Assembly (NCBI GenBank): GCA_029962745.1
Contig: CM057158.1
Span: 14,747,173 to 14,811,172 of the forward strand
Source: Echinometra lucunter
Taxonomy: Eukaryota > Echinodermata > Echinoidea > Camarodonta > Echinometridae
DNA length: 64,000 nt
Reading direction: 5' to 3'
The translations under genes were made by a program, and so were the position numbers. How positions within the stretch are numbered: position 1 is the first letter of the stretch; the number at the start of each line of letters is the position of its first letter. This document shows positions 1 through 13,200 of this stretch, piece by piece. Below the pieces are notes generated by a model. It was not told the DNA's origin, did no database searches, and saw only the letters and a program-made list of their open reading frames with translations.

Positions 1-1061
1 TTTGACTAGACCTATAGAGGGCAGCATGTCACATATATTTGCACAGCTCAGCATACCAATGTAGCCATGTGTGAGTAAAAACTAAAGTACATCTAAAAGT
101 CACAGAAATCATTCATAGGCTTGTGCAAATTTCATTTCTAAGTGTTCTAGACCTAACTTGTAATAGCCTAGATCTAGGGTCTATATCTTGATTTCAACAG
201 ATTCAAATCTGTGTTAAAAACATATCTTTTTAAGAAGCACATGTATTAGTCCTATACAAAACAATAATTCTTCTACACGCATAGAGACTATTTATATGGT
301 ATTATGTGTCTCTAAGAACCGCTTATTATTATTATTATTATTATTATTACATATTCCGAAGTTGATTTGTGGAGAAAATTACAACGGGTGATGTCAGTAA
401 TGCATATTTCCAAGTCGATATCAATGCTGGTGTCAAATTTTGTTCTGAAAAATGAAGGGGTCCTAAAGCTACGCACATGCAGTAAATGAATGCAAATCTT
501 GATATTGAAATTGAAAGTGTTTGTATCGCATGTGTATTTTAGCCTGATTTGAACGGGTTGCATTGCATGCATTGTGCGTCTGTGTGATTTGTATGGTGCG
601 TTCGACAATATATTTTGAAAAGATATTTGGAGGGGAATTTTGATTCAATTTGATTGTTCACATATGCAAGCTTCAAACGTAACTTTTGCTGACTAAAAAA
701 AAAAAACGAGGCATCTCATTTCACTAATTATTCATATATTAAAACGTGATTCTGCTACATATAGTTATAGTGACGTGAAAGAACAACTCTCATTCTTTAA
801 TTTGAAGCTTGATTCATTTCATTTTGTGATTTCTAAGGCGAGATTTTACAGTTTAGTCACAACTCCTCCATAGCAGTTTTGCGTAAACAAATTGTTTATT
901 TTATGCAAATTGGGCAGGAGGGAGCGAAAGCTTTGGGGCAGTTAATTGGGGTCCTATGCTGTGGCTGTCATTGCCCATGACTTCATTGGTATACTTGCTA
1001 TGCTTTTCAGGTGCTCTTTCATATGTGTTTTGGTTTAATTTATTTTTCTTTTCCTGAATAG
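1..1061 (+). other. Anillin intron sequence (upstream part)
   Basis: No coding exon is supported here. The stretch ends in the acceptor used by exon a. It contains a (TTA)n microsatellite at about 323-349 and A/T-rich sequence with nothing else recognised. Confidence 0.6.
323..349. repeat. (TTA)n microsatellite
   Basis: About nine uninterrupted TTA units. Confidence 0.9.
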
Positions 1062-1209
1062 AAACTGTTGGAAAGAGCTCGGGCAAGACGAGAGAATTTA
1101 GCCCGTAAGATGGCAGAATCAAACATGTCTCCTCGAAAGACGACTACAACTACCACAACAACTAGAGTGCCCCTTAGGGAAAATCAGCTGCATAATCTTG
1201 AATCAAGAG
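1062..1209 (+). CDS. ANLN: Anillin coding exon a (N-terminal helix)
   Basis: Residues 1-49. The acceptor ends ...gaatag and the donor is gtatga; it enters in phase 0 and leaves after one base of a codon. It encodes the conserved basic helix, an eight-threonine run and RVPLRENQ. No initiator codon occurs in frame, and nothing resembling the vertebrate MDPF start exon is visible at 1-1061. Confidence 0.95.
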
Positions 1210-4200
1210 GTATGACCCTTTTCTTTCTTGTTCAATTAGTGGAGTATATAATTTTCTGCCATTTCTTATTTAATTGGTTTCAGTGTTCTTTCTCTGACTA
1301 ATTAATCTTTGTGTTATCAAGAATATGCATGAACTACTCAAAGTAATGTCATGACTGTCATTCTCACAAAGTAGAGGAATTTAGCCAGTTTTTAATTCAA
1401 ACGTAAGAAGTTGAAAGAATACTGGAAATGCAGGATGCAGAGCTGCCAACCCCAATTGGGAAAAAATCCTATTCTTTATTTCTTTTTATCCTATTTTCAA
1501 GCCCAAAATCCTATTTGTTTCAAATTTCAAAACATCCAACAGTATTAAGAATCATTCTTACAAGTTTCAAAAATCCTATTTCAAAGGGATAAATCCTATT
1601 CAGTGTCATATTCCCCTTAAAAATCCTACTAAATAGGATAAAATCCTACTAATTGGCAGCTCTGAGGATGGTGCCAAGAGAAACAATGGATTCATATTGC
1701 ATGGAGAGAAAAATTCAATATGTAGATCTAGCATAAGACCTATTGTAGTGCAAATCTTGTTTCCCTGTTTGTTTATGTTAATGATCCTGTTATATGCATG
1801 TAAACAAAACAAATTTCCATTGATATGGACAATAAAAGCATTGAATCGAATTATTTTTAAATTGAATTGAAGATGAATACTGGTCAAATCACAAGAATTC
1901 TAAGTTTATGGTAGCTTTAAGTTTTCTTTCATAGCATCCAAATGGTGATCATCTTTTCCACCTTGTCAATCTAGTTTCACCTATGAAGGGAAAACGTGAA
2001 GAAGCACTAGTCAAGCCAGACACACCGGCAATTCCGTCTGTCAAGAGCAGACTACAACGTTTGGCTGAACAGAGACAAGACTGGAATGCTTCAAATACAT
2101 GTAAGAACACGTTCTAAAACATAGGTTTCTTAGGAATATCACTTTTTTCACTCCAGTGGCTGTTTTGAGTAGAGGGATGGGGGGGGGGAGATGGATTTTA
2201 GATTTATTTCCTAGTATGATGGATGTAGATCAGGGCCCCATTTCATCAAACTTGTTATCAGTAGCAACTGCCACATTTCTATGACAAATTTGTTCTCAGC
2301 TAATCGGATGCAAGGATTTCAGTAGCTTGTAACAGTTGTTGCAACTTGTTATTGATAACAAGTTTAATGAAACAGGGCCCTGGATGGGTGAATCTGAACA
2401 TCAAGTACTGATACATCTGTTTGTAACAGTTGTTGCAACTTGTTATTGATAACAAGTTTAATGAAACAAGGCCCTGGATGGGTGAATCTGAACATCAAGT
2501 ACTGATACATCTGTTTAGTTGGCAACTTTGGGGGATACTGTAATGTTGATATGTGCATCTGCTTGTACCCATTACCTTCGAATAGGAAACTTGTCTGTAC
2601 TCGGCCCCTTTCTGCATTTTCTTATCATGTGTAGGTGGGACAGAAGTAGACAGTCCACAGAATGTGATCCCTCCCAAGCGGCCAGACTTTGAGGATGAGG
2701 AGGTGGTCTCTGCTGCCCCTGCCCACAAAGCCCCCTCCTCCACCCGGTCTCGATTTGCTGCCCTCGCTGCCAACATCAACAGCTGGGAGGATGATACAAA
2801 TCATCCTAGACATGATTTTCAAAAGGTGGGTCAAGTTTGAGAAACTAATGTTCAGGAAATTTAGAAATGTGTGTGTCCATTACAAACAATTACCGTATTT
2901 TATAAGAAGTGATATCCTGCATTTTGATCAAAATTGCATCTCTAATTCCACAGTTTACTGAAAGATGCTAGATATGTTTGCTACCTGGTTCTATTTGCAT
3001 ATTTGCTGTGCATTATTTTTTGTATTTCTGACTTTCGCATCCTGAAAATTGATATTTATTTTGTATTTTGCTCAGGAGAAGCCAGCCACTCGAAAGTGGC
3101 AACCTCCTAAGAGACAAGAGCCAGCTGAAGATTCTACCCCAGTTCCTGCCAAACGCTCTGCCCCCACCACCCTCAGCTCTGCTGAGACAACAGCCCCTTC
3201 CTCTACGCAGCCCTCTCCTCCCAAACGCACAAAGTATGAAGAGAAGGAGAGCACGCTGCAGAGGGAGCCAAGTGGCAAAGGTAAGGCCAAATTCAAAAGC
3301 ATTCCATACCACTGGGACTCTTCTAACAGCAATGGCTGCCAAGTCCGATCCACCAAATCACCATCTAAAGTAGTGCATGATAGTAGTAAAGACACCTCAT
3401 CCCAACTATCATCATCATCCTCATTCAAAACCGTTATCACTGTGCAATCCAGCAAGCACAGTCCCGTCAAGAAGCCTAAATCTCCCCTCTCTGGCCGCCT
3501 ATTTGTTGCAGTGGGCACCAGAAGCCAGACGTCATCATCTGATGACTCAGACACTCCAGCAGACCAACCTGTACCTGCTCCTAGAGCTGCCAAGACCGAT
3601 GTGCCTGTAGCCAAAAGCCCAGTCAAGACCCATGTCACATCTGCCACGCAGGTGAAACGCCCTACACTGCAGTCCTGCACTCCAGCTACCCCTAAAATTG
3701 AGTCACCCAGAAAACAGACAAACATTAGAGAATCCCCCAAGAAAGCTCTCACAACCATCACGTCGTCCTCCCTCAAACAAAGATCACCTGTCAAAAAGTC
3801 TCCAGTCAAACAACAGGCCATCAAGTCTTCCCCAATTAAACAAGTCATTAAGACAAGAAACACTCCCATTGCCAAGAGAGGTGCAACTTCACAGAAATTT
3901 GCTCAGGCGAGGGCACTGTTGGAGCAGGGCTGTGGTGGGGGTGGGGTGTCAACCAGGCAGAGTCCCATTAAGACTGCACCCAAGGTGGGGGCCATGGCTC
4001 AACGCATCCAGGAACAACTGAAGGCTGACCAGGAGAGTTGGCAGAGCAACGTTATCAACAAGAAAGCACAGGTGAGTCAATAAGATATACCATATGAATC
4101 AATAATTTTTCTATTACATCATTTTAGTATTCTCTGTATTCTTTCGTATAGCTCGTAAGTATTTTCATGTTCAAACTCTGTCATCATCATGTTGCTTGAA

Positions 4201-7200
4201 AATAAATTTGGGAAATAGGTATTTCCTCTAATGTTTCATTTTTTTCTTTCATTGCCTCTGAAATATACATATTTGTGCACTGACATTATGCTATGGTGTT
4301 CATGTGGATCATAGGTTTATTAATAATGTGAAAGTATGTACTGTACAGCACTACGGTTTTGATGATTTTGTATGAATTGATATTAACTTTATGCTTTGTG
4401 TCACATTACTTAGGAGTGTAAGTCTCCAAAACTTTAGGGAAAAAATAAAGTTCATTTCTGTACATTATTGCCATAGAAGAAAACAAAGTTAGTGAATGGC
4501 TAATTCAGCTTACCATGATGGCCTTGTGCTAGACTGTGGTTTGTTGAGAAGACTAAATCATGATAAAACTTGATGTGGATCTGATGGACCAAAGGACTGA
4601 CTGTGGACCTTTGATGATGTTTCCTATCTGAAAATCAGTTTGAGAATAAAACTCTGAAAACTAACCATTACTGAAAAGGATTCATGCTTTCATTCCATAT
4701 CCATCAATGTATATCCATCATACCTGTCTCCATTTTACGCTTCTTTCCATTATTACATTGAAAATATCAATTTCATAACACGGTGGATGGTGATAGTATA
4801 CTAGTAGTAGTCTCCTCATGCTTTCATAACTTTTCCATCCTTTCTCTTGGCACATAAATCATGCAATTTATTCTCAAGCGATGTCAAAATGTCCATAGTG
4901 AATACATGTAGAGGCACATAACCTGGTACTGGCCATTGTTCATCATTGGTTTACTGGTACGTTCTAGGATTTTTAATTCCTTTATTGATTTGATGGACTG
5001 ATGTTTCTTGTTTTCTTGATTTCATGACAAATGATACCAGGAGGAAAGGCGGAAGGAGATGGCTCTCATCAGAGCACGCTGGGAAGGGTCTGGGACAGGC
5101 AGCCAGGGACCAAAGGAAGAGGTTTGTGGTATTTTGTCTTCACATGCTCTCTGTTTTGTTTGGCTGTCTGTCTGTCCATTTGCCTGTTTGTCTCCCTGTC
5201 TCTACATCTGCCTGTCTGTTTCTGTTCTATTTACTGATGTATTGACATTTCTTTCTCTTTCCTCTTTGAAAGAATCCATTATTTTCTGAACTAAACATTT
5301 TTGCAAAGTAATCAAGTATCATTTTTCTCTCTTTCTCATTCTCTTCTTCTCTTCTGTGTCTGCTGTATCCATTTTCCTCTATGTGATTCTGTCTTGCTTG
5401 TCTCCTTTTAGTCTTATTTATTATATTCAGTTTTTCAGAATTCAAGAATATTCACTATTCTGGAGATAAATGTAAATAATGTACTTCTTGTCTACAGTCC
5501 GACCTCGCTTATCTGGCCTTCGTTTATCCGGACTCCTCTATTAACTGACCGCATCTCCTGGCCAGCTTCCCTCTTGTTCTCATCCAATTCACGTAAAAAC
5601 CAGGGAGATGGAAACATTGTGGGCGATTTTCTGGTTTTATTTTCATCTGGTACAAACAGGAAGATATTGTTGATCATTTACAATCATCCACAACACCAAG
5701 GAAATAGATAATTTACAGCAAATAGACTGCTCTACCCTATGATTTTTCATAGATCATCACTCTCATATCCAGCCATTTCACTTACCGGTATACAGATGGG
5801 CGCCGGTCCTGACACGGCCGGATAAGCAAGGTCGGACTGTATTTCTCTTACATATAGAGCTCTATTCATTGTTAACCCATTCATGACAGGAATTATTCAA
5901 AGCCTAATTTGATCAGCTTTTATTCTTCAAATTGGCAACACCAACATTTTTCTTTTATTGCTACATTTTTCTTATAAAACATCGTGTATCTGAAATAAAT
6001 ATAAATTGACAGAATGTATGATGAGAAGTTATAAAGTTGCCAGTTTGTAGGGAAAAACAATAATTTTATCATTTTCATCGCATCGCCAATTTAAGGATTT
6101 TAATGCTTATTTTCCTTTAAAAATATTTCAGCATCAAAAAACATATATTGATGCAACAAAAATGGGCACAGTAAGTGTAGAATTTTTTGCTCTTTCTGCT
6201 CATGTATTTGATATGATTTTTAGGGCTTTGCATCAAAAGTTATTAAACCAAACCACAAAATGTGGACCCTCTGTCACGAATGGGTTAAGAAAATATGTCC
6301 ATTAGGATGTCTTTATTTCTCCCCTGCAGCCCAAATCAACATCTGTCCCAAAAGAGGAGCCCGACGAAAGAAAAGAGGATGGGGAGATGCCTCAAGAACA
6401 AGAAATAGAAACAGAAGAGGAAGAGATGGATACAGAATCCAATGCTGATGCAGATGGTTTGTTGAATTAGCTTACTTCACCCACATACCTCTCCTTCTCC
6501 ATTGGTTAGCAAATATTATGTTGGAAAGCATGTCACTTTTCTTCCAACAGGTTTCAAGAATATAATTTTTCATTGCACCACTACAATGCACTACACTATT
6601 GGAAGTATTAGGAATGCTCTCTAAGAGTTAACTTTTGAATGCAGTGCTCTGCAATATGGCAAAGTATCATTTGCTTTCTCCTTCCTTGAGTAGGAATGGA
6701 TACACCTACTTGCATAATGAAGTTTGTGGACATGGGAGTTATTTTTCATGCCATTTTTACTGTGCAGCAATGCATCCAACAGAATAGTTTATTTGTGATG
6801 ATTGTTCATAGACTTGATGGCACTGATTTTTGTCCCAAATTTGTAACGTAAATTTCTTTCATGAAATGCATAGTGAGTGAGTCCAACGCGGAAGAGGACT
6901 ATTCCACAGAAGAGGATGAAATTGTCCCTACACACTCCCGAGGAGAGATGGCGCAAACTGGAATCATTCCCATTACCATGGAAAGATCGGTTGCCTCTTC
7001 CAGTAATCATCTTGATGTCATAGAGGAAAAGGTAGGGGAACAGTCTATGGAGTTCATATAGTCTAGTAATGGTGCATCAATAGAACATGCACTCTTTGCT
7101 ATAAGAAATAGATCCCTAATGTAAGAGCTAGTGAACCATATTTTAGGCCCAGTGATTCATCCCTTTTCATTTAACATCTATGCAGAAATCAGTTACATTG

Positions 7201-10200
7201 CAGTCTTGCACTATGACAAAATTCATATGCATGACACGTGATGAAAATCTAAGCAATCACTGCAGGTTTTATTCGTACACTATCTATAATAACATTTTAT
7301 AGTCGCATAGATCATCATCCATGGCTTCTTGTACACTATGTCTATCTTAGAATCCTGACGAGAGCGAGGTGAACATCAGCGATGTCCTTGGTGACATCGA
7401 TGAACTGATCGTAGAAGCTGAGCAGGCCATGAAAGAAGAAGAGAAGGCTAAGACTGAGAGTCTGAAGAGAGATGTTGAGCCTCCTACGCAAGCTGCAACC
7501 TCCATTGCAGATTTATCTGGATGGGACTATAACATTGACAAGGTAATAAAGGTCCCTTGTGGAACACTTTTTTAACCTTCCTTATCTACCTGGCATGTCT
7601 CTTGAGATTCTGTGTCCTTCGTTCCGACTGATGGGGCTTAAAGGAGTTTAAGTATTGTGACAGGTTAACCACCTAGTGTACAGCCAAACTTATTTTTTAA
7701 AAAATCTGAATGGAATCTGTATTGTTTCTCTTATTCTCTCCCCCCCCCCTTTTTTTTTCTTATCTGCTTCTTCGTTCATGGTGTGTAGTTCACATGCATT
7801 TCAGTGGGTGACACACCAAGTTTTACTTAAAAAGATCAAAATTTTCTTAAATTTTACTGCATGATGTGCAGATCACTAGTCTGTACATATTTTGATCTTA
7901 TCCTTATATGTCTGAGTGCCAGAATGATGACAGTTGCCTTTGGTATTATACTTTTTTATCTTTATTAATTGTCCTATCAAGATGGAGCCGATCTATGCAA
8001 ACATAGAGGAAATCACCAAGTCAGCCTCAACCTCCTCCTCCTCCTCATCCCAAGATGAAGGGCATCCTATCCCTGCTCCAAGAACCAGGCGTCGGAGCTC
8101 CAGCGTTGGCTCCATAGACTCCTGCATCTCAGTTGCCTCCTCCCTGGCCCCTATCAGCCTGGAGAGCTACAGGTCCCAGCAGCAGCAGAAGACCCTTAGC
8201 CCTACCACCGTCACCCACCGCACTGTTACCAGGGAGACCGCATCCAGGAGCGTCATCCGGGAACCATCCACTGTCTCCAGGCCAAGGTCCTCGTCTACAT
8301 CATCGGCGATGTCTTCTGCATCGTCATCTAGGGGCGGTGACAGAGGAAGACAGCAGCAACAGGGTGGTCATCATCAGGATCAGAGGAGATTGGTTGCTAA
8401 GAAGATCAGCACCAAAGAGAAGATTCAGGTTGGATACCTAGTTACAAGCAATGCTTGCGAATGATGCATTCATAAGTTCTAAGGATCTTCAAAGAATGAC
8501 ACTGACAGCCCGGATTTTTGCCAGTCTGTAGCATGGGGGACTTCAGAAAAACAAAAGAAAATTATCAGGGGTGGTATTCTGAAAACAATTTTATTCTTTT
8601 ATCTTGGGGGAAAAATGTTGTTATAGCAAACCATTGGTGTTTGCATAGATGTCTCTATTAACTTTACACGAATGCAGCCAGTTTTGCGCAGACATTATCC
8701 CATGAATTTAATAATCTTAATTTATGGCAGTTAACATCTCTTCTTTTTTTTTTTCTTCTTCTTTTTTTTTTTCTTCTTCTTTTTTTTTTTTTTACTGACA
8801 TCAAAGATAACATTGTTTTCAGAATAACATTCCAGGGGTGAACTCTACCAAACAAGGGTAATAAATCTCTGTGCGCATATTGTCAAACCTTCAAAATTGC
8901 TTCAACCTCCCAAATCATCCACTTTGAGTGCTAAACTATTTTTCTGCCAAGAAGCCTTTCTTAAACCTTCATAGGTCTTAATTCATTGACATCTCCTTGA
9001 CACACATGTATTAATTCTGCAATACATGTGTCAGTGGGATGTCCCAGAAGTTAGACTTAGATGGTTTCGAAAAATGACCCCTGGGAGTTAGTTGGAGGCT
9101 TTTTCCTTCATGGCTGATAAAATATATTGTACAACGCCTACTCAGCTTGTTGTACGCAAGTCTACGGGAGCTGAACGCGCGATATTCGTACCATTGCACT
9201 CGTACCATCCAAAATGTACCATCCAAAATGTACCATTGCACGGTTAGCGTGACGTCACAGTAGATTCCCACAAATTACTTATTTTATTTCTTTGGTGATG
9301 TCACAAGTACAAGCGCGTTGTAGACCCTATACGCGTATTGATTTTTGCATGCTCAGCTCAGGCGCGGCTATGCCAGCAGCAAGTCGCGTTCGCGCACTAG
9401 CACTGTACTGCTACAGATACGCGCACGCACACAGACTATGCCGGCACCAGCTGCATTTTGCAGTCGGAACTTCTTTCCCTGCTTTATAAACCTTGATTTC
9501 TTAACCAAAATGTGACTGTTTTTTCTTGATTTTCATCAATTTCTCAGACTTCTGAGACGTTGTACAATACAAATAGCGAATATTCTAATTCGTGCAATGG
9601 TACGAGATTTCGCATGAGGTGAAAGAGCGACCTTCTATTCAACGAGGCGAAGCCGAGTTGAATAGAAGTTATGTCGCGATCTTTCACCGAATGCGAAATC
9701 TCGTACCATTGCACTCATGTCTATTCGCTATTTGTATACTTTTAGATTGATTTCAGCTTAAAGCTTATTGCAATAAATGCACATTTTGCTATGGCTCCAG
9801 TAGATGTAACAATCTTTTCTTATTGGACACTGCAGGCTTTAATGGAGGAGGTATCAGCTCAACAGAGTATCATCCATCAGACCAGCCAAGCTCTAGAACT
9901 GATTGCTGCTACTGAAGAATATCATGGCACCAAGGAGGAAATAGAAGCAGAGAGGCTTCTTGTAGTTGCTAGTAAGTCTTTCATAGTTTCTTCCATTCTA
10001 ATTATGAATGTACCCCTCTTTTGCCCTTGTATGTATGCAGTATTCATTATGTAACCGGGTAGTTGTGAATTAAAATAAACAGGAGTGAGGTGATGTATAG
10101 CTCTAAACATTTTTAAACAAGTTGGAATATTTTGAAGAAAAAAAAAATTATAAGGAAAATAAAAACAAACTAAAGACAAACCTAGAAAGTTCCTGTGGTG

Positions 10201-13200
10201 AAAAATATTTTCATTTTTTCATTTCCACTGGCCTATGGGGAATTGAAAAGAAACAGACTACAATCCATTGTCATATCAAATCTGATAGAGTTTCATATTT
10301 TGAAGGTAGAAATATGCCAAATTCTCTGATGAACTTCCATTTCCGAAATTTCTTTCATCTTGAACTTCGGAAGCCTCCGTGCTATGGTCAGTAATTTGTT
10401 AGTTTCATTTCATAGCAAATGTATAATTTCATCCCATCTTATACTTCTGCTAAGTGTAAATCAGTGAGAAATATTAACTTTTTCTTGTCAAATTTTATGA
10501 GACCTGAAGGAACAGAATTCGGTTGCAGCGAAATTGCCCTTAAAGTGATTACACAATGGTAAATTTTTTTTTGATATATGATCGAGAATAGAATTCTAAG
10601 AAGAATAACATTAAAAATTTGATGATTTTCTATCAAAATCAGTGCATTTTGGCTAATATTCTCATAAAAAGTCAAGAGTTGACCAAAAAATTTGAGTATG
10701 AGGTATGACGTAAAAGTGGGTACCCAGCTTCGCGCAATGCAGTTGTGCTGCGCGCTGGACTGTACAATATGTATTATACTTTGCGCGCATTTTGCTAGAA
10801 GTGCGCGACAAGGTACCCACTTTGACGTCATTTTGACGTAAAAGTGGGTACCCAGTTGAAACTGGGTCACAGCTGAGGGGTCAAAAATATCCTGAAATCT
10901 TATCACATTTGGGGGTTTCCTTAGCAACACGACTTTTAAAAAAACTTTAGGCAGATGATTTTCTGCTAATAAGATCATGCTCTTTTAAATGAGCTAACAT
11001 TGTTTCAGCATTGGGTACCCCCTTTAACCAACAGATGGCACACACCATTTGTAATTTATGCATTCTGATGCTTGCTTTACAGCTCAGCGACGTCAGGCGT
11101 GCCTGTCAGAAATCCAGTACTTGAAGAACCCAGTCACCACACCCAAGGTGATGAGGACGGAAGATGGAGAAGAGATTGTACCATGTAGAGGATCGGTCAC
11201 TATCAAGGATATCAGACTTCCTCTCAAGACTCAGTATCTCATGGCTCTAGACTCAGGCAGAGGTATGGCCTATATTCTACTTCTTATGTTCATCTCCTTT
11301 ATGTGAATAAAATGCATTGCAACAGAAGAGGGATTTATCAAGACATACTGTAAACATGGAATATTTCGCAGTGCGGAAATTTTCGCGCAATTTGCGAGGC
11401 ATGACACTGGGGCAAAAATAAAACCGTGTGCAATATTTTGTTGATTTGCACTTGAATACAGTTATCCTAACTCTCTGAAAATAAGAAAATGCATGATTGT
11501 GTTTAACTTGGCCGAGTGCAAAAAAAATAATCTCGCGAATATTTCCACTTTTACAATAGTTCTTTGTAGTATAGAAAAATGGGGGAGGCAAATCACCCCT
11601 TCAAACACAATTTCGGTACTCTGTAAATTCTGAAAATATTAGTGCGAATTGCTGATGAAGACATTACGTGGCAAGACAGTTTTATGAAAGGAAAGCTTTT
11701 CATTCAAATTCTAATTTTAGTATGTCATCTTGCTGTTCTGTTATTTTGTCTTGTTATTTGATGTTGAATAATTGGGAAAAAATATGTTGAAACTTGAAAC
11801 TAATATTTCGCTGCATAAAACTTCAGCAAATGTCAGCCATTTGCTAAATTTCAAATTTGTGAAAGTTTCATGCACCGGAAACTTTTCTGGTTTCACAGTC
11901 ATGAGATTCCAGTGGGTATCACATATTTGACGGAAACTTATGCGCTCTGATGATGACATGAAGCTGCACTAAATTATACATACAGTCACATTAAAGGCTT
12001 GTTCATGTATGAAGCGACAAACCCCTGTGGTAAACCCCCCTGTTTGTATATGATTGACCCCCCCCCCCCCCCCAAAAAAAAAAGGAACATGAGGCAAAAA
12101 GCAGCTTTTTCTTGCTCCTGGTAGTAAAGAGTTTTGGACCAATTAAATTCTTATAATGTTGTTAGTGCAAAATATGATGTTACAAGGTTGTATGTGCAAC
12201 TTTTGGCAGAACTATCATTGACACTTTAACCCATTCGTGACAGAGGTCCACATTTTGGGGTTGATGCAAAGCCCTAAAAATCATACCAAATACATGAACA
12301 GAAAGAGCAAAAAATTCTACACAAACTGTGCCCATTTTGGTTGCGTCAATATTCGTTGTTTGATGCTGAGATTTTTTTAAGGAAAATAAGCATTAAAATC
12401 CTTGAATTGGCAATGTGATAGAAGGTTTAAAATCACCGTTTTCCCCTGTAAATTGGCAACTTTTTGACTTCTCATCATGATTTCTGTCAATTTATATTAA
12501 TTTCAGATACATGACGTTTTATAAGGAAAATGTAGCAATTTCAATTCAATTCAATTCAATTCAATTCGGTTTTATTAAGCCTCAACAAAAAGTCCGAAGA
12601 CTATAAGCATGAGTTTACAAATTTAAAGCAGTTTACAAAGTTAAATTTTTTTTAAAAACATATAAATATAAGTACATGGAAAGAAAAGAAAATAAAAATG
12701 TTGGCATTGCCAATTTGAAGAATAAAAGCTGATCAAATTAGGCTTTAAATAATTACTGTCATGAATGGGTTAATGCACAAATCATTATCATAGTGGCATG
12801 GTAAAAACAAATACATGTATGCTGCCAGTTTTGCACCGAGGATTGCCATTTGATATCTGAATGAGTCATAATGCATCATCTGAAGTGGAGATCAGTTGAA
12901 TAGTTGTGAGAGCTTCTAAGAAGTGATGATGTCTTATATTCCTGTTTGTTTTTAACTGTGTTACCCAGATCAAATTCACCACAGCTTCTTTGTCATTGTG
13001 AGATGTCAGGAGCACGTGATTGCTACTCAGATCCTCTCTACCAGGGAGATCAGTGGAGATTGTCTTCATTTTACCAATCTTGTGTGCTTGTGAGTAACTA
13101 CACATTGAGATCCTATATGAATGAAGCTTTAAAATGGTTTGAGTTACGTCAACATTTCTAGACAGGGATAACCAGCCATTGGCATTATTACTAATATCTT

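Noticed and set aside
3072..3875. Long open frame antisense to anillin exon d
   Set aside because: It is the mirror of a low-complexity S/P/K-rich coding exon. The sense frame is fixed by phase on both sides and by neighbouring homologous exons.
10439..10978. 179-codon frame on the - strand
   Set aside because: It lies within a MITE that has an inverted copy at 40858-41332 where the frame is broken; no protein family features.
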